Origin: Myxococcota bacterium
GTDB lineage: Bacteria > Myxococcota_A > Polyangia > Polyangiales > Polyangiaceae
Direction: 5' to 3'
DNA length: 35,234 nucleotides
NCBI GenBank assembly: GCA_963169165.1
Contig: CAUJFL010000450.1
Coordinates: 1 to 35,234 of the forward strand
Part shown: positions 7,629-16,718 of the stretch, piece by piece
Layout of the letters: each line of letters opens with the position of its first letter
How positions within the stretch are numbered: the first letter of the stretch is position 1
Program-made: the position numbers and the translations under genes
The notes under the pieces: generated by a model
The model's input: only the letters and a program-made list of their open reading frames with translations
Told to the model about the DNA's origin: nothing
The model's database searches: none

Positions 7629-9662
7629 ATGCGCATCCGTGCACTCGCCCCGATCCTCTCCGTGCTGCTCCCGGCCTGCGGCGCGTCGACCCCGCCGCCC
7701 GCGCCCGCCGCGCCCGCCGCCCCGCCGCCCCCGGCCTCTACCGCGATGGTCCCCGCCGAAGGCGCGCCCGATCTGTCGCCGGTGACCGAGCCGAAGAACC
7801 TCGTGCTGATGGGCCGGGTGAAGAACACGCAGGCGTCCATGCGCGCGCTCGAGTCGGCGCTCCGCCTCCCGGTCTCGCTCGAGCAGCTCGTGTCGAAGGA
7901 GCTGGGCGATCCCGAGCTCGAGTCGGTGCTGAAGACGGACGCGTCGATCGATCTGTCGATCCTGCTCGATCCCGCGGCGAAGGAGCCCGACTTCAACGTC
8001 GCGTTCTCGCTGCCGCTGAAGAGCTTCGAGCAGGCGCGCGCGATCGCCGAGCGCGACGGGAAGGTCACGAAGGTGCGGCCCGGCGTGCTGCGCCTCGGCC
8101 GCGTCCACGCCAAGGGCGACCTCGTCTGCAACCTCGCGATGTCGGTCGGCGAGGCGCCGGCGCGGGTCGTGTGCTCGCCCCGCGAGCGAGATCTCGACGC
8201 GCTCGTGCCGTGGATGACGCGCGGTCTCCCGCTGGCGGCGGCGCCGACGGCCGACGTCCACGTGGAGGGCAAGTACGCGCCCATCGAGGAGAAATTCGGC
8301 CCGTTCTTGCGGGAAAACGCGGGGCGCGTGCGCGGGATGGCCGCGGTCATGCTCGCCCGCGAGCTCGGCGTGAAGGATCCGGCGGTCGCCGATCTCGCGG
8401 GCGATCTCGCGCAGGAGGGCCTCCTCACCTCCGCCGATCTCGACGGGTTCACCCTCGACGTGTCGCTCGATCCGAAGGGCGCGGCGTCGATGAAGGGGAC
8501 GCTGAAGCTGAAGGGCAGCCAGTCGATGCTCGGGCGGGTGGTCTCGATGTCCGCCGAGCGGGCAGGCACGGCTCCGCCGCTGTTCTTCCAGCTCCCCAAG
8601 GACGCTACGTCAGGTTCGTTTGGTTATTCGATCGATCAGAAGATCTGGACCGGCGCGCGCGCGTCGCTCGCGAAGGCCGTCGGCGGCCTCGCGCGGGGTG
8701 CGCTCGCCGACGCCGACGCGAGCGCGATCGAGGCGGTGTTCGCCAAGTTTCCGCTGACCGACGGGAAGGTGGTCGTCTCGGCGTCCGGCAGCGGCGGTCC
8801 GCCGAAGGCGCGCGTCATCAAGAAGAAGACCCCGACCGAGGTCGTCGCCGCGGCGCGCGAGCTCATCCAGTCGACCGTCGGGTGGCACGTCATCGGCTAC
8901 GAGGGCAAGGCCGACGAGCTGACCGCGTTCCTGCGAGAGGCGACGGCGACCTTCAACCGCAAGACGATCCAGGACCGCATCAAGAAAGAGCTCCGCGGCG
9001 AGACCCCGAAGCTGCCGACCGCGCGGTTCGGCGCGTTCGGCGGCGGAGGCTCGGCGCTCACGATCGGGATCCCGCTCGACAGCAAGCGCAGCTGGCACTC
9101 GGTGCCGTCGCCGGACGGTGAGTTCTCCGACCACCCCGCGGGCAAGCCCGTCACCGGCATGGCCGACGTCACGGTCGCGGTCGTCCCCGACGGCGCGCGG
9201 ACGTGGCTGCTGATCGGCGCCGACGCGACCGTGCTGCGCAAGCGACTCGCCGAGGTGAAGGCGCCGAAGCCCGACCAGACGCTCGCGACCCGCGACGGCC
9301 TCGAGCTGCTGAAGACGGCCAAGGTGTCGAGCGCGAGCTTCGCGACGCTCGAGCCGGCCATGCTCGCCGCGCAGCGCACGCTGGGCCGACGCGGCAAGGA
9401 CGAGAAGGTCAAGCAGATGCTCGACGGCCTTCCCAACCACGGGCGCACGCCCCTCATCGCGCTCGGCACGAGCACCGGCGGCGCGAGCCCGTCGATGACC
9501 GTCGAGATGCTGGTGCAGAAGGGGACGTTCGACGATCTCGCCGCGCTGATCATCGGCGCCATGACCATGGGGAAGCAGAGCGGCGCACCCGCCCCGGTGA
9601 TGGCGCCCGTCGAGGCGGTCGCGCCGCCCAAGCCGCCGAAGCTCACGCCCAAGAAGAAGTGA
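7629..9662 (+). CDS. Large lipoprotein, function unknown
   Basis: 677 residues from the ATG at 7629. The start is chosen because it begins a standard lipoprotein signal (MRIRALAPILSVLLPAC, lipid Cys at residue 17); the open frame upstream has no signal. A Pro/Ala linker follows (about residues 20-45), then a long alpha/beta region with no motif I recognise. The body is Lys/Glu-rich with repeated patterns such as VKNTQASMRALESAL. The overall look is that of the large DUF-type lipoproteins common in Polyangia, which often occur in multiple copies. The C-terminus is Pro/Lys-rich (KPPKLTPKKK). It is probably attached to the outer or inner membrane, facing the periplasm. It follows the metallopeptidase in the same direction but 267 bases away, so separate transcription is likely. 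It is convergent with the response regulator, with a strong hairpin between. Confidence 0.82.
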   Translation: MRIRALAPILSVLLPACGASTPPPAPAAPAAPPPPASTAMVPAEGAPDLSPVTEPKNLVLMGRVKNTQASMRALESALRLPVSLEQLVSKELGDPELESVLKTDASIDLSILLDPAAKEPDFNVAFSLPLKSFEQARAIAERDGKVTKVRPGVLRLGRVHAKGDLVCNLAMSVGEAPARVVCSPRERDLDALVPWMTRGLPLAAAPTADVHVEGKYAPIEEKFGPFLRENAGRVRGMAAVMLARELGVKDPAVADLAGDLAQEGLLTSADLDGFTLDVSLDPKGAASMKGTLKLKGSQSMLGRVVSMSAERAGTAPPLFFQLPKDATSGSFGYSIDQKIWTGARASLAKAVGGLARGALADADASAIEAVFAKFPLTDGKVVVSASGSGGPPKARVIKKKTPTEVVAAARELIQSTVGWHVIGYEGKADELTAFLREATATFNRKTIQDRIKKELRGETPKLPTARFGAFGGGGSALTIGIPLDSKRSWHSVPSPDGEFSDHPAGKPVTGMADVTVAVVPDGARTWLLIGADATVLRKRLAEVKAPKPDQTLATRDGLELLKTAKVSSASFATLEPAMLAAQRTLGRRGKDEKVKQMLDGLPNHGRTPLIALGTSTGGASPSMTVEMLVQKGTFDDLAALIIGAMTMGKQSGAPAPVMAPVEAVAPPKPPKLTPKKK

Positions 9663-9671
9663 CCGAACGCT

Positions 9672-9698
9672 CCGCGGCGCGCGTCGAGCGCGCCGCGG
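9672..9698. terminator. Perfect 11-bp hairpin between convergent genes
   Basis: CCGCGGCGCGC (9672-9682), loop GTCGA, then the exact reverse complement GCGCGCCGCGG (9688-9698). It lies in the 42-base gap between two converging stop codons, so it can serve both strands. There is no U-tract on either side. GC-rich genomes often use such hairpins, but termination is inferred. Confidence 0.6.
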
Positions 9699-9704
9699 CT
9701 CGGC

Positions 9705-11068
<1,364 letters not shown>

Positions 11069-11072
<4 letters not shown>

Positions 11073-12664
11073 GTGTCTCCTCTCGATACGGCGCGGGTCT
11101 CCACGGGGAGCTGGACGGAGAACACCGTCTTGCCCGGTCGGCTCGACACGCCGACCGAGCCCCCATGATCGGTGATGATTCGGTGCGCGATGGCGAGGCC
11201 GAGGCCCGTACCGGCCGGCTTGGTCGTGAAGAACGCGTCGAACACGCGCACCGCCTCGTCAGGGATGCCAGGGCCGTCGTCCTCGACCTCGATGACCACG
11301 AGCTTGGGCTGACGCCGCGCGCGGAAGAGCACGACGCCGCGCTCGTCGGAGCCAGCGAGCGCCTCGATCGCGTTGAGCAGCAGGTTGAGCAGCACCTGCT
11401 CGAGCTTCGCGGCGTCGCCCATCACGTACAGCTCGCTGCGCGGCAGATCGATCCGCAGGCTGACGTTGGCCGCCTCGGCGCGGCCGCGCAGCAGATCGAC
11501 GGTGCGCTGGCAGACCGCCCGCACCGCGACCAGCTCGCGACGGAGCGGCCGCGGCCGGGCGAAATCGAGGAACTCGGTGACGAGGCGCGCGAGCCGACCG
11601 ACCTCGTCCTTCACGGTGGCGACCGCCTCGGCCGCGTCCTTGTCCGACGTGACCCGCCGCTCGAGGAACGTGAGGTGGAGCTGCGCGCCGTTCAGCGGGT
11701 TGCGGATCTCGTGCGCGAGCCCCGCGGCGAGCGTGCCGACCGCGGCGAGCCGCTCGGTGCGTCGACGCGTGTCGGCGAGGACGAGCTCTTCGCTGACGTC
11801 CTGGCCCGCGAGCAAGATGGCGGCGCCCGACCCGGCGGCGAGCGCGCGACCGCGCCAGCGGACGGTCCGCTCGTGGCCGCTCCGCGTGAAGAGCGGCGCG
11901 TCGAGCGACGCCGCCTCGCCCGACAGCAGGCTCGCCAGCGCGGCGCCGCCCGGCGCCAGCTCCTCGCCCACGAGCGTGCGCAGCGGCTCTCCGACCAGCT
12001 CGTCACGCGCGAGCCCCGACGTCACCTCGACCGCGTGGTTCACGAGCAGGATCTTGCCGTCTCGATCGACACCGACGACGAGCACCCCCGCGAGATCGAG
12101 CGCGTCCTGCAGCGGCGCTTGCGCGGAGTGTGCGCGCGACAGCAGGGCCGCGCGCTCGTCGTCGGCCGCGCGGTGGATGCGCTCGAGGTAGCTCGCGCGG
12201 TAGCTCTCGAGCATCGCCGCGAGCTCGACGTCGAGCAGCCGATCGAGCGCCTCGATCACGTCAGGCGCCTCGGCGCCCAGCCGCGCGCGCGCGAGGTTGG
12301 TGAGCTCGCTGCGCACGATCGCCATCGCGAGCAGCATGTACCGCTGCGGGAGGCCGACCTTCACGTGGACGTGCCCGACGTGCCAGGTCCGCGCGAAGTA
12401 GGCCTCGTCGTACGGCCCCGTGAGCAGCCGCCGCAGCCACACGACGAGCGACGCGTGCAGCCGCGTCGCCTGCGCCTCGTCGCGGAGCACCGCGTGCGCG
12501 TCGGCGTGCTCGCGGATGCGGTCGTAGAACCTGTCCGCGATGGTCGCCAGCGCCTCGTCCTCGACGCGGCCGAGCCGCCGCACCAGCTCGGCGTCGCGCG
12601 CGCCGAAGCGCACGTACGTGAGCAGCTCGGCGACGTCGACGGCGGGAGAGGAGGGCTGGTCCAC
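11069..12664 (-). CDS. Globin-coupled (protoglobin) PAS sensor histidine kinase
   Basis: 531 residues, GTG start, no membrane segments, so cytosolic. Residues about 10-165 form a globin-coupled-sensor domain: RFYDRI near 45-50, GPYDEAYF at 83-90, and the family signature IGxxHxxIGL, here [10 protein letters not shown] (96-105), giving H100 as proximal heme ligand. Residues about 183-292 are a PAS domain ([17 protein letters not shown]). The HisKA helix follows with phospho-acceptor H318 in [12 protein letters not shown], then a HATPase_c domain with N box ([10 protein letters not shown]), G1 box (EDDGPGIP) and G2 box (GTGLGLAI). Globin-coupled sensors bind heme and respond to O2 or related gases. 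This gene lies nine bases after the Usp gene and overlaps the regulator gene. Its closeness to cbb3 oxidase genes suggests it reads O2 to set oxidase level. Ligand and output sign are not known from sequence. Confidence 0.92.
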
Positions 12665-12673
12665 GCGTCGAGC

Positions 12674-13288
12674 TCACTCGGACTCGGTGAAGAACGTGGC
12701 GCCCGCGCCGTACCCCTCGCGGCTGTCGCCGTACACGTGCCCGCGCCCGTGTGGCTCGCGGTGGCGATCGCACCAGTACTCCTTGCCCCCGCTCTGCTTG
12801 CGCTTCGCGAGGCAGTCTGCGCAGGGCGGCTCGACCGACGGCACGTCCTCGCGGTGGGCGCGGGCGCGCGCGACGTACACGGCGCAGGGCGCCGAGCGGA
12901 CGACCACGTCGGTGACCGAGCCGAGCAGCAGGCGCGACAGCCCGCGCCGGTCGTGCGTGCCCACGACGAGCAGCGTCGCCTGGATGTCCGTCGCCGTCTG
13001 CACGATCCCGTGCCACGCGGTGTCGACGCGGAGGTGAGGCAGCACGGCGCGCCCGATCTTCTCCGCGAGCTCCTCGGCGACGCGCTGCACGTACTTCTTC
13101 TCCTCGACCAGGCTCACGGTGAGCGGGACGACGCCGGCCTCGACGCCGCCCACCAGCGCGACCTCGACCGCGTGGACGACGTGGACCTCCGCGTTGGGCA
13201 TCGCCCGAGCGAGCTCGGCCGTGTGCGCGAGGACGACTTCGGTGTTCGGCGAGCCGTCGACGGCCGCCAGGATGCGGTTGAGGGTCAT
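12674..13288 (-). CDS. Universal stress protein with C-terminal CxxC/CxxH extension
   Basis: 204 residues from the ATG at 13288, fixed by a good AAGGAG eight bases upstream; an upstream in-frame start would add 17 non-conserved residues. Residues 1-141 form a UspA fold: RILAAVDGSPNTE at the N-terminus and the ATP-binding type loop GTHDRRGLSRLLLGSV at 110-125. Residues about 145-204 are an extra tail with C156-x-x-C159 and C173-x-x-H176 plus several more His, a possible zinc- or redox-active metal site. Usp proteins with ATP loops commonly respond to energy or oxygen stress. The gene sits between the TauE-like gene (78 bases upstream) and the globin kinase gene (9 bases downstream). It is likely transcribed with the kinase and may have its own promoter in the 78-base gap, which includes a GTCATG (13335-13340) matching half of the palindrome at 14101. 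Confidence 0.93.
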   Translation of the reverse strand: MTLNRILAAVDGSPNTEVVLAHTAELARAMPNAEVHVVHAVEVALVGGVEAGVVPLTVSLVEEKKYVQRVAEELAEKIGRAVLPHLRVDTAWHGIVQTATDIQATLLVVGTHDRRGLSRLLLGSVTDVVVRSAPCAVYVARARAHREDVPSVEPPCADCLAKRKQSGGKEYWCDRHREPHGRGHVYGDSREGYGAGATFFTESE

Positions 13289-13296
13289 GTGGAGAT

Positions 13297-13302
13297 CTCC
13301 TT
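13297..13302 (-). promoter_or_regulatory. Shine-Dalgarno that fixes the Usp start
   Basis: CTCCTT on the plus strand is AAGGAG on the coding strand, eight bases before the ATG at 13288. It favours that start over the upstream in-frame one at 13339. Confidence 0.7.
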
Positions 13303-13366
13303 GTGGGGTTGTGGGCCGACGAGATCGCGACACCGTCATGGCGCCGCGTCGCTGAGCGCCGAGGCC

Positions 13367-14002
13367 CTAGTGACAGCCTCCAGCGTACCAGCTCCACGCG
13401 GTCCGTCCCGCGACCACGAGCACGCCGAGCCACACCGACGCGCGCTCGAGGCGGGTCGAGAGCGCGGGCGACAGGCGCGTCGAGACGAGCCGCCCGACGA
13501 GCGGCGCGACCAGCACGAACGGCCCGGTCACCGCCGCGAACACCGCGAGCAAGGCGCCGCCGTCACGCGCGGACCCGCTGATCCACGCGAGGGCGAGCGC
13601 GCCATGCAGCAGCCCGCACGGCAAGAGCAGCGTCACCAGGCCCAGCAACGGCGCGCGCAGGCGCGGTGCTCGGGCCGCGAGGCGCCCGAGCGCCCGCCCG
13701 CGAGTCGAGGCGCTCGCCGACGGCCACGCGACCAGGAGGAGCACCAGCACGCCGACCAGGCCCGCGATGACCTGACCCCACGCGGGGAAGGTCGCGCCGA
13801 GCGAGGCGCCGAGCGAGCCGGCGACGGCGCCCAGCACCACGTATCCCAGCGAGCGCGTCGCGATGTACAGCGCCGAGTCGCGCCGTCGACGCCCGGACGC
13901 GAGCGCGATCGGCCCGCACATCGCGCCGCAATGCAGACCGCCAGCGAGGCCCATCGCGGCGACGGCGGGGACGAGCAGCGGCAACGACGTCACGCCCGCC
14001 AT
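13367..14002 (-). CDS. TauE/SafE (DsbD/CcdA-like) membrane protein with HCxxxC motif, cbb3-associated
   Basis: 211 residues from the ATG at 14002, supported by GGAG seven bases upstream; a TTG six bases earlier is less likely. About six hydrophobic segments are visible. The first carries the signature GLAGGLHCGAMCGP with H24, C25 and C29. This is the sulfite-exporter TauE/SafE-like family often found inside cbb3 oxidase clusters of epsilon- and deltaproteobacterial lineages. There it is proposed to move copper or electrons for oxidase assembly. Here it starts the minus-strand operon, back to back with ccoI. No ccoH is present in the cluster, so this protein may cover part of the maturation role (inference). 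Substrate is unknown. Family call is strong, transport role weak. Confidence 0.85.
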   Translation of the reverse strand: MAGVTSLPLLVPAVAAMGLAGGLHCGAMCGPIALASGRRRRDSALYIATRSLGYVVLGAVAGSLGASLGATFPAWGQVIAGLVGVLVLLLVAWPSASASTRGRALGRLAARAPRLRAPLLGLVTLLLPCGLLHGALALAWISGSARDGGALLAVFAAVTGPFVLVAPLVGRLVSTRLSPALSTRLERASVWLGVLVVAGRTAWSWYAGGCH

Positions 14003-14100
14003 CAGCAAGCTCCGGACCGCCCGCGCAACCTCAGCGCGGCGCCAGATCTCTGCGCCCCGGCACGCAAGTCGTGCGTCCCCGCGCGCTCGACCTGCGCGCC

Positions 14101-14116
14101 CATGACCTGGGTCATG
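14101..14116. promoter_or_regulatory. 16-base inverted repeat in the divergent ccoI control region
   Basis: CATGACC-TG-GGTCATG, with seven-base perfect arms and a two-base centre. It lies in the gap between the divergent TauE-like gene and ccoI. It is placed as an operator or enhancer for one or both operons, possibly for the response regulator encoded nearby. It is not an FNR/FixK box. Binding is inferred. Confidence 0.45.
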
Positions 14117-14138
14117 ACGAAACGTGCGCCGGGTGAGG

Positions 14139-14154
14139 TGGCGCGGTTCGTGCT
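14139..14154 (+). promoter_or_regulatory. Candidate sigma-54 (-24/-12) promoter before ccoI
   Basis: TGGCGCGGTTCGTGCT has GG and GC separated by exactly ten bases. It differs from TGGCACG-N4-TTGCW at two positions (A to G, T to G). Predicted transcription would begin near 14165, only about two bases before the GTG at 14167, so the message would be nearly leaderless. That is a point against it. In its favour are the adjacent sigma-54 activator gene and the upstream palindrome. Confidence 0.35.
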
Positions 14155-14166
14155 GTCGCGCCGCTC

Positions 14167-16557
14167 GTGCTCCGCGCAGCCTCGACCACCTGTCGGCACT
14201 GCGGTCTCGCGTCCGAGGCGGCGTTCTGCTGTCCGGCGTGCGAGGCGGCGCACGCGCTCATCGCGTCGTGCGGGCTCGACCAGTACTACGCGCTGCGGGA
14301 CGGTCAGTCGCCGAGGCCCGAGAGCGCGCGCGGCACGTCCGCGTGGCTCGAGCTGCTGCCCCCGCCCGCGGTCCGAGCCGACGGCGCGGTCGAGCGGACG
14401 CTCGACGTCGAGGGGATCCGCTGCGCGGCGTGCGTGTGGCTGCTCGAGCGGCTGTTCGAGCGGCAGGCGGGCGCCGTCAGCGTGTGCGTGAACCCCGGCG
14501 CGGGCAACGTGCGGCTCGTCTACCGCCCCGACACGTTCGAGCTCGACGACTACGTCGCGCGCGTCGCCGCGGTCGGCTATCGGCTCGGTCCTCCGCGCAA
14601 GGACGGCGTCGATCGGCCGTTGCGCGGGCTCGTGACGCGCTTCGGGGTGTCCGCCGCGATCGCGATGAACCAGATGGTGCTGTCGCTGTCGCTGTACCTC
14701 GGGCTGCGGGACGGTCCCTTGTACGAAGTGATGCGGTGGGCGAGCCTGGCGCTCGGCGTGGCAGCGTTCGCGGTCGGCGCGACGCCGTTCTTGTCCTCGG
14801 CGTGGGGCGCGCTGAAGAACCGCCTCATCCACCTCGACGTCCCGATCGCGCTCGGGATGGTGCTGGCGTTCGCGGGCTCGGTCGCGTCGTTCTTCTTGCA
14901 GGACGGGCGGGCCAGCTACTTCGACACGCTGTCGGTGTTCATCACGCTGATGCTGCTCGGTCGGGTGCTGCAGGCGCGCGTCGTCGCCAGGAACCGCCGG
15001 GCGCTGCTCGTCGACGACGGCGTCGAGGCGCTGCCGGTCCGTCGCCTCACCGCGGAGGGGAGCGAGGTCGTGCCGGCCGCGCGCCTCGCGAAGGGCGATC
15101 GGCTCGTCGTCGCGCCGGGCGAGCTCGTCCCCGTCGCCGCGCGCGTGTCGTCGCTCGGCGGCACGATCTCGCGCGAGGCGCTGACCGGCGAGGCCTCTCC
15201 CGAGGACGTGCGCGAGGGCGAGATCGTGAAGGCGGGCGCGATCGTCGCCCTGCCGCACGCGCTGATCGTGACGGCAGAAGAGGCGTTCTCCGCGTCGGCG
15301 CTGCGCGCGCTCATCCCGGCGACCGAGAGCGCGCCGTCCGACGTCGCCCGCGCCACGCGGTTCTGGCGGAGGTACTCGGGGGCCTACGTCGCGCTCGTGC
15401 TGGCGCTGGCGATCCTCGGAGGCGCGGCGCACGCGCTGTTCGGTCGTGGGCCCGACGCCGCGCTCGAGGTGGTGGTGGCGCTGCTCGTCGTCACGTGCCC
15501 GTGCGCGCTCGGGATCGCCGCGCCGCTCGCGTACGAGATCGCACAGGCGAACCTGCGGCGACGCGGCGTCCTCGTGTCGCGCGCGAGCCTGCTCGATCGC
15601 GCGAGCGAGGTCGACGCGCTCGTGTTCGACAAGACCGGCACGCTCACGCTGGGCGCGCTCGAGCTCGCCGATCCGTCCGCCCTCCAGCGGCTCTCGGCGG
15701 ACGACCGCGCCCTCCTGCACACGATGGTCGTGCGGTCGCTCCACCCGATGAGCTCCGCGCTCGCCGACGCGCTGCGCGGCACGCCGCTGCTCGCGGACTC
15801 CGAGGTCGAGGTGCGCGAGGCGCGCGGAGAGGGGCTGATCGCGAGGCTGGCGAGCGGCGACGAGGCGCGCGTGGGCTCGCCGGCGTTCGCCGGGGGCGGC
15901 GAGGGCGAGGTCGTCTTCTCGCGGCGTGGCGCGGCGCTCGCCGCGTTCTCGTTCGACGAGCGGGTCGCGCAGGGCTCACGCGAGCTCGTCGGCCGGTTGA
16001 TCGCCGAGGGCTACGACGTCCGCGTGTTGTCCGGCGATCGCCTCGAGCGGGTCGAGCGCGTCGGGCGCGTGCTCGGCCTGCCGCCCTCGGCGCTGATCGG
16101 TGAGCAGACCCCGGAGCAGAAGGCCGCGTGGCTCGTCGCCCGCCGCCCGTCGCGCGCGCTGTTCGTGGGAGACGGCCTCAACGACGTGCTCGCGGCCCGC
16201 GAGGCGCACGCGTCGGGCGCGCCGAGCCCCCGGCTCCCCGTCCTGCCGTCGCGCGTCGACGTGTGCTTCGACGGGCCGCTCCTGCCCGCCGTCGGCGCGC
16301 TGCTCGCGACCGCGCGCGCCCTGTCGCGCGCCGTGCGCCAGACGCTCGCGCTCGCGCTCGTCTACAACCTCGTCGCGGTCGTGCTCGCGCTGCTCGGCGT
16401 GATGTCGCCGCTGCTGTGTGCGGTCTTCATGCCGCTGTCGTCGGTGTCCGCCGTCCTCTGGGTGTCGGTCCGTCTCCAGCGCCCGGTCGAGCTGGGCCCG
16501 GCGCCGACGGCGACCGCCGCACCGCTGTCTCTGTCCGCTGTCACTTCACAAACCTGA
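14167..16557 (+). CDS. ccoI: CcoI/FixI-type copper-translocating P1B ATPase
   Basis: 796 residues, GTG start; no earlier in-frame start gives a sensible N-terminus. An N-terminal Cys cluster (CRHC at 9-12, CCPAC at 21-25) matches the CcoI/FixI subfamily. A heavy-metal-associated domain with GIRCAACVWLLE (C86, C89) follows. The ATPase core has the actuator motif LTGEA, the transmembrane CPC (C444-P-C446), phosphorylation site D488 in DKTGTLT, and GDGLNDV at about 668-674. CcoI exports Cu(I) from the cytoplasm so that the Cu-B centre of cbb3 oxidase can be built. The nucleotide-binding domain has HP (SLHPMSSAL) as P1B ATPases do. It is the first gene of the plus-strand cco operon; ccoS follows after 18 bases. 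The start lacks a Shine-Dalgarno, compatible with a leaderless message. Confidence 0.95.
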   Translation: MLRAASTTCRHCGLASEAAFCCPACEAAHALIASCGLDQYYALRDGQSPRPESARGTSAWLELLPPPAVRADGAVERTLDVEGIRCAACVWLLERLFERQAGAVSVCVNPGAGNVRLVYRPDTFELDDYVARVAAVGYRLGPPRKDGVDRPLRGLVTRFGVSAAIAMNQMVLSLSLYLGLRDGPLYEVMRWASLALGVAAFAVGATPFLSSAWGALKNRLIHLDVPIALGMVLAFAGSVASFFLQDGRASYFDTLSVFITLMLLGRVLQARVVARNRRALLVDDGVEALPVRRLTAEGSEVVPAARLAKGDRLVVAPGELVPVAARVSSLGGTISREALTGEASPEDVREGEIVKAGAIVALPHALIVTAEEAFSASALRALIPATESAPSDVARATRFWRRYSGAYVALVLALAILGGAAHALFGRGPDAALEVVVALLVVTCPCALGIAAPLAYEIAQANLRRRGVLVSRASLLDRASEVDALVFDKTGTLTLGALELADPSALQRLSADDRALLHTMVVRSLHPMSSALADALRGTPLLADSEVEVREARGEGLIARLASGDEARVGSPAFAGGGEGEVVFSRRGAALAAFSFDERVAQGSRELVGRLIAEGYDVRVLSGDRLERVERVGRVLGLPPSALIGEQTPEQKAAWLVARRPSRALFVGDGLNDVLAAREAHASGAPSPRLPVLPSRVDVCFDGPLLPAVGALLATARALSRAVRQTLALALVYNLVAVVLALLGVMSPLLCAVFMPLSSVSAVLWVSVRLQRPVELGPAPTATAAPLSLSAVTSQT

Positions 16558-16575
16558 ACCGAGGGTCCAAGCCCC

Positions 16576-16716
16576 ATGGAAGTTGGTATCTTGTTGTTCT
16601 TCGTCAGCTCGGTGCTCGCAGGCTGCAGCGTCTCCGCCTTCGTGTGGATGATGCGCGGTGACGACCTCGACCACGCCGACCGGCAGGCGCTCGCGCCGCT
16701 GCAGGGAGAAGAGTGA
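16576..16716 (+). CDS. ccoS: CcoS-type cbb3 oxidase maturation protein
   Basis: 46 residues, a small protein read directly from the sequence. It starts MEVGILLFFVSSVLAGCSVS, continues with AFVWMMRGDDLDHADRQA and ends PLQGEE. One N-terminal transmembrane segment is followed by an acidic cytosolic tail, the layout of CcoS, with the family's AFxWxxRxxxxDD pattern. CcoS is required for cofactor insertion (heme and copper) into cbb3 oxidase in alphaproteobacteria. GAGGG eleven bases before the ATG is the likely ribosome site. It sits between ccoI and ccoNO, as in many cco clusters. Its stop TGA overlaps the alternative GTG start of ccoNO at 16713. Confidence 0.88.
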   Translation: MEVGILLFFVSSVLAGCSVSAFVWMMRGDDLDHADRQALAPLQGEE

Positions 16717-16718
16717 AC

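Noticed and set aside
14003-14020. Minus-strand GG-N10-GC with TTGC just before the TauE-like start
   Set aside because: It overlaps the ribosome site, and the predicted transcript start would lie inside the coding region.
14003-14166. FNR/FixK box (TTGAT-N4-ATCAA) for the cco operon
   Set aside because: Searched by eye on both strands; no match, nor a convincing one-mismatch version.
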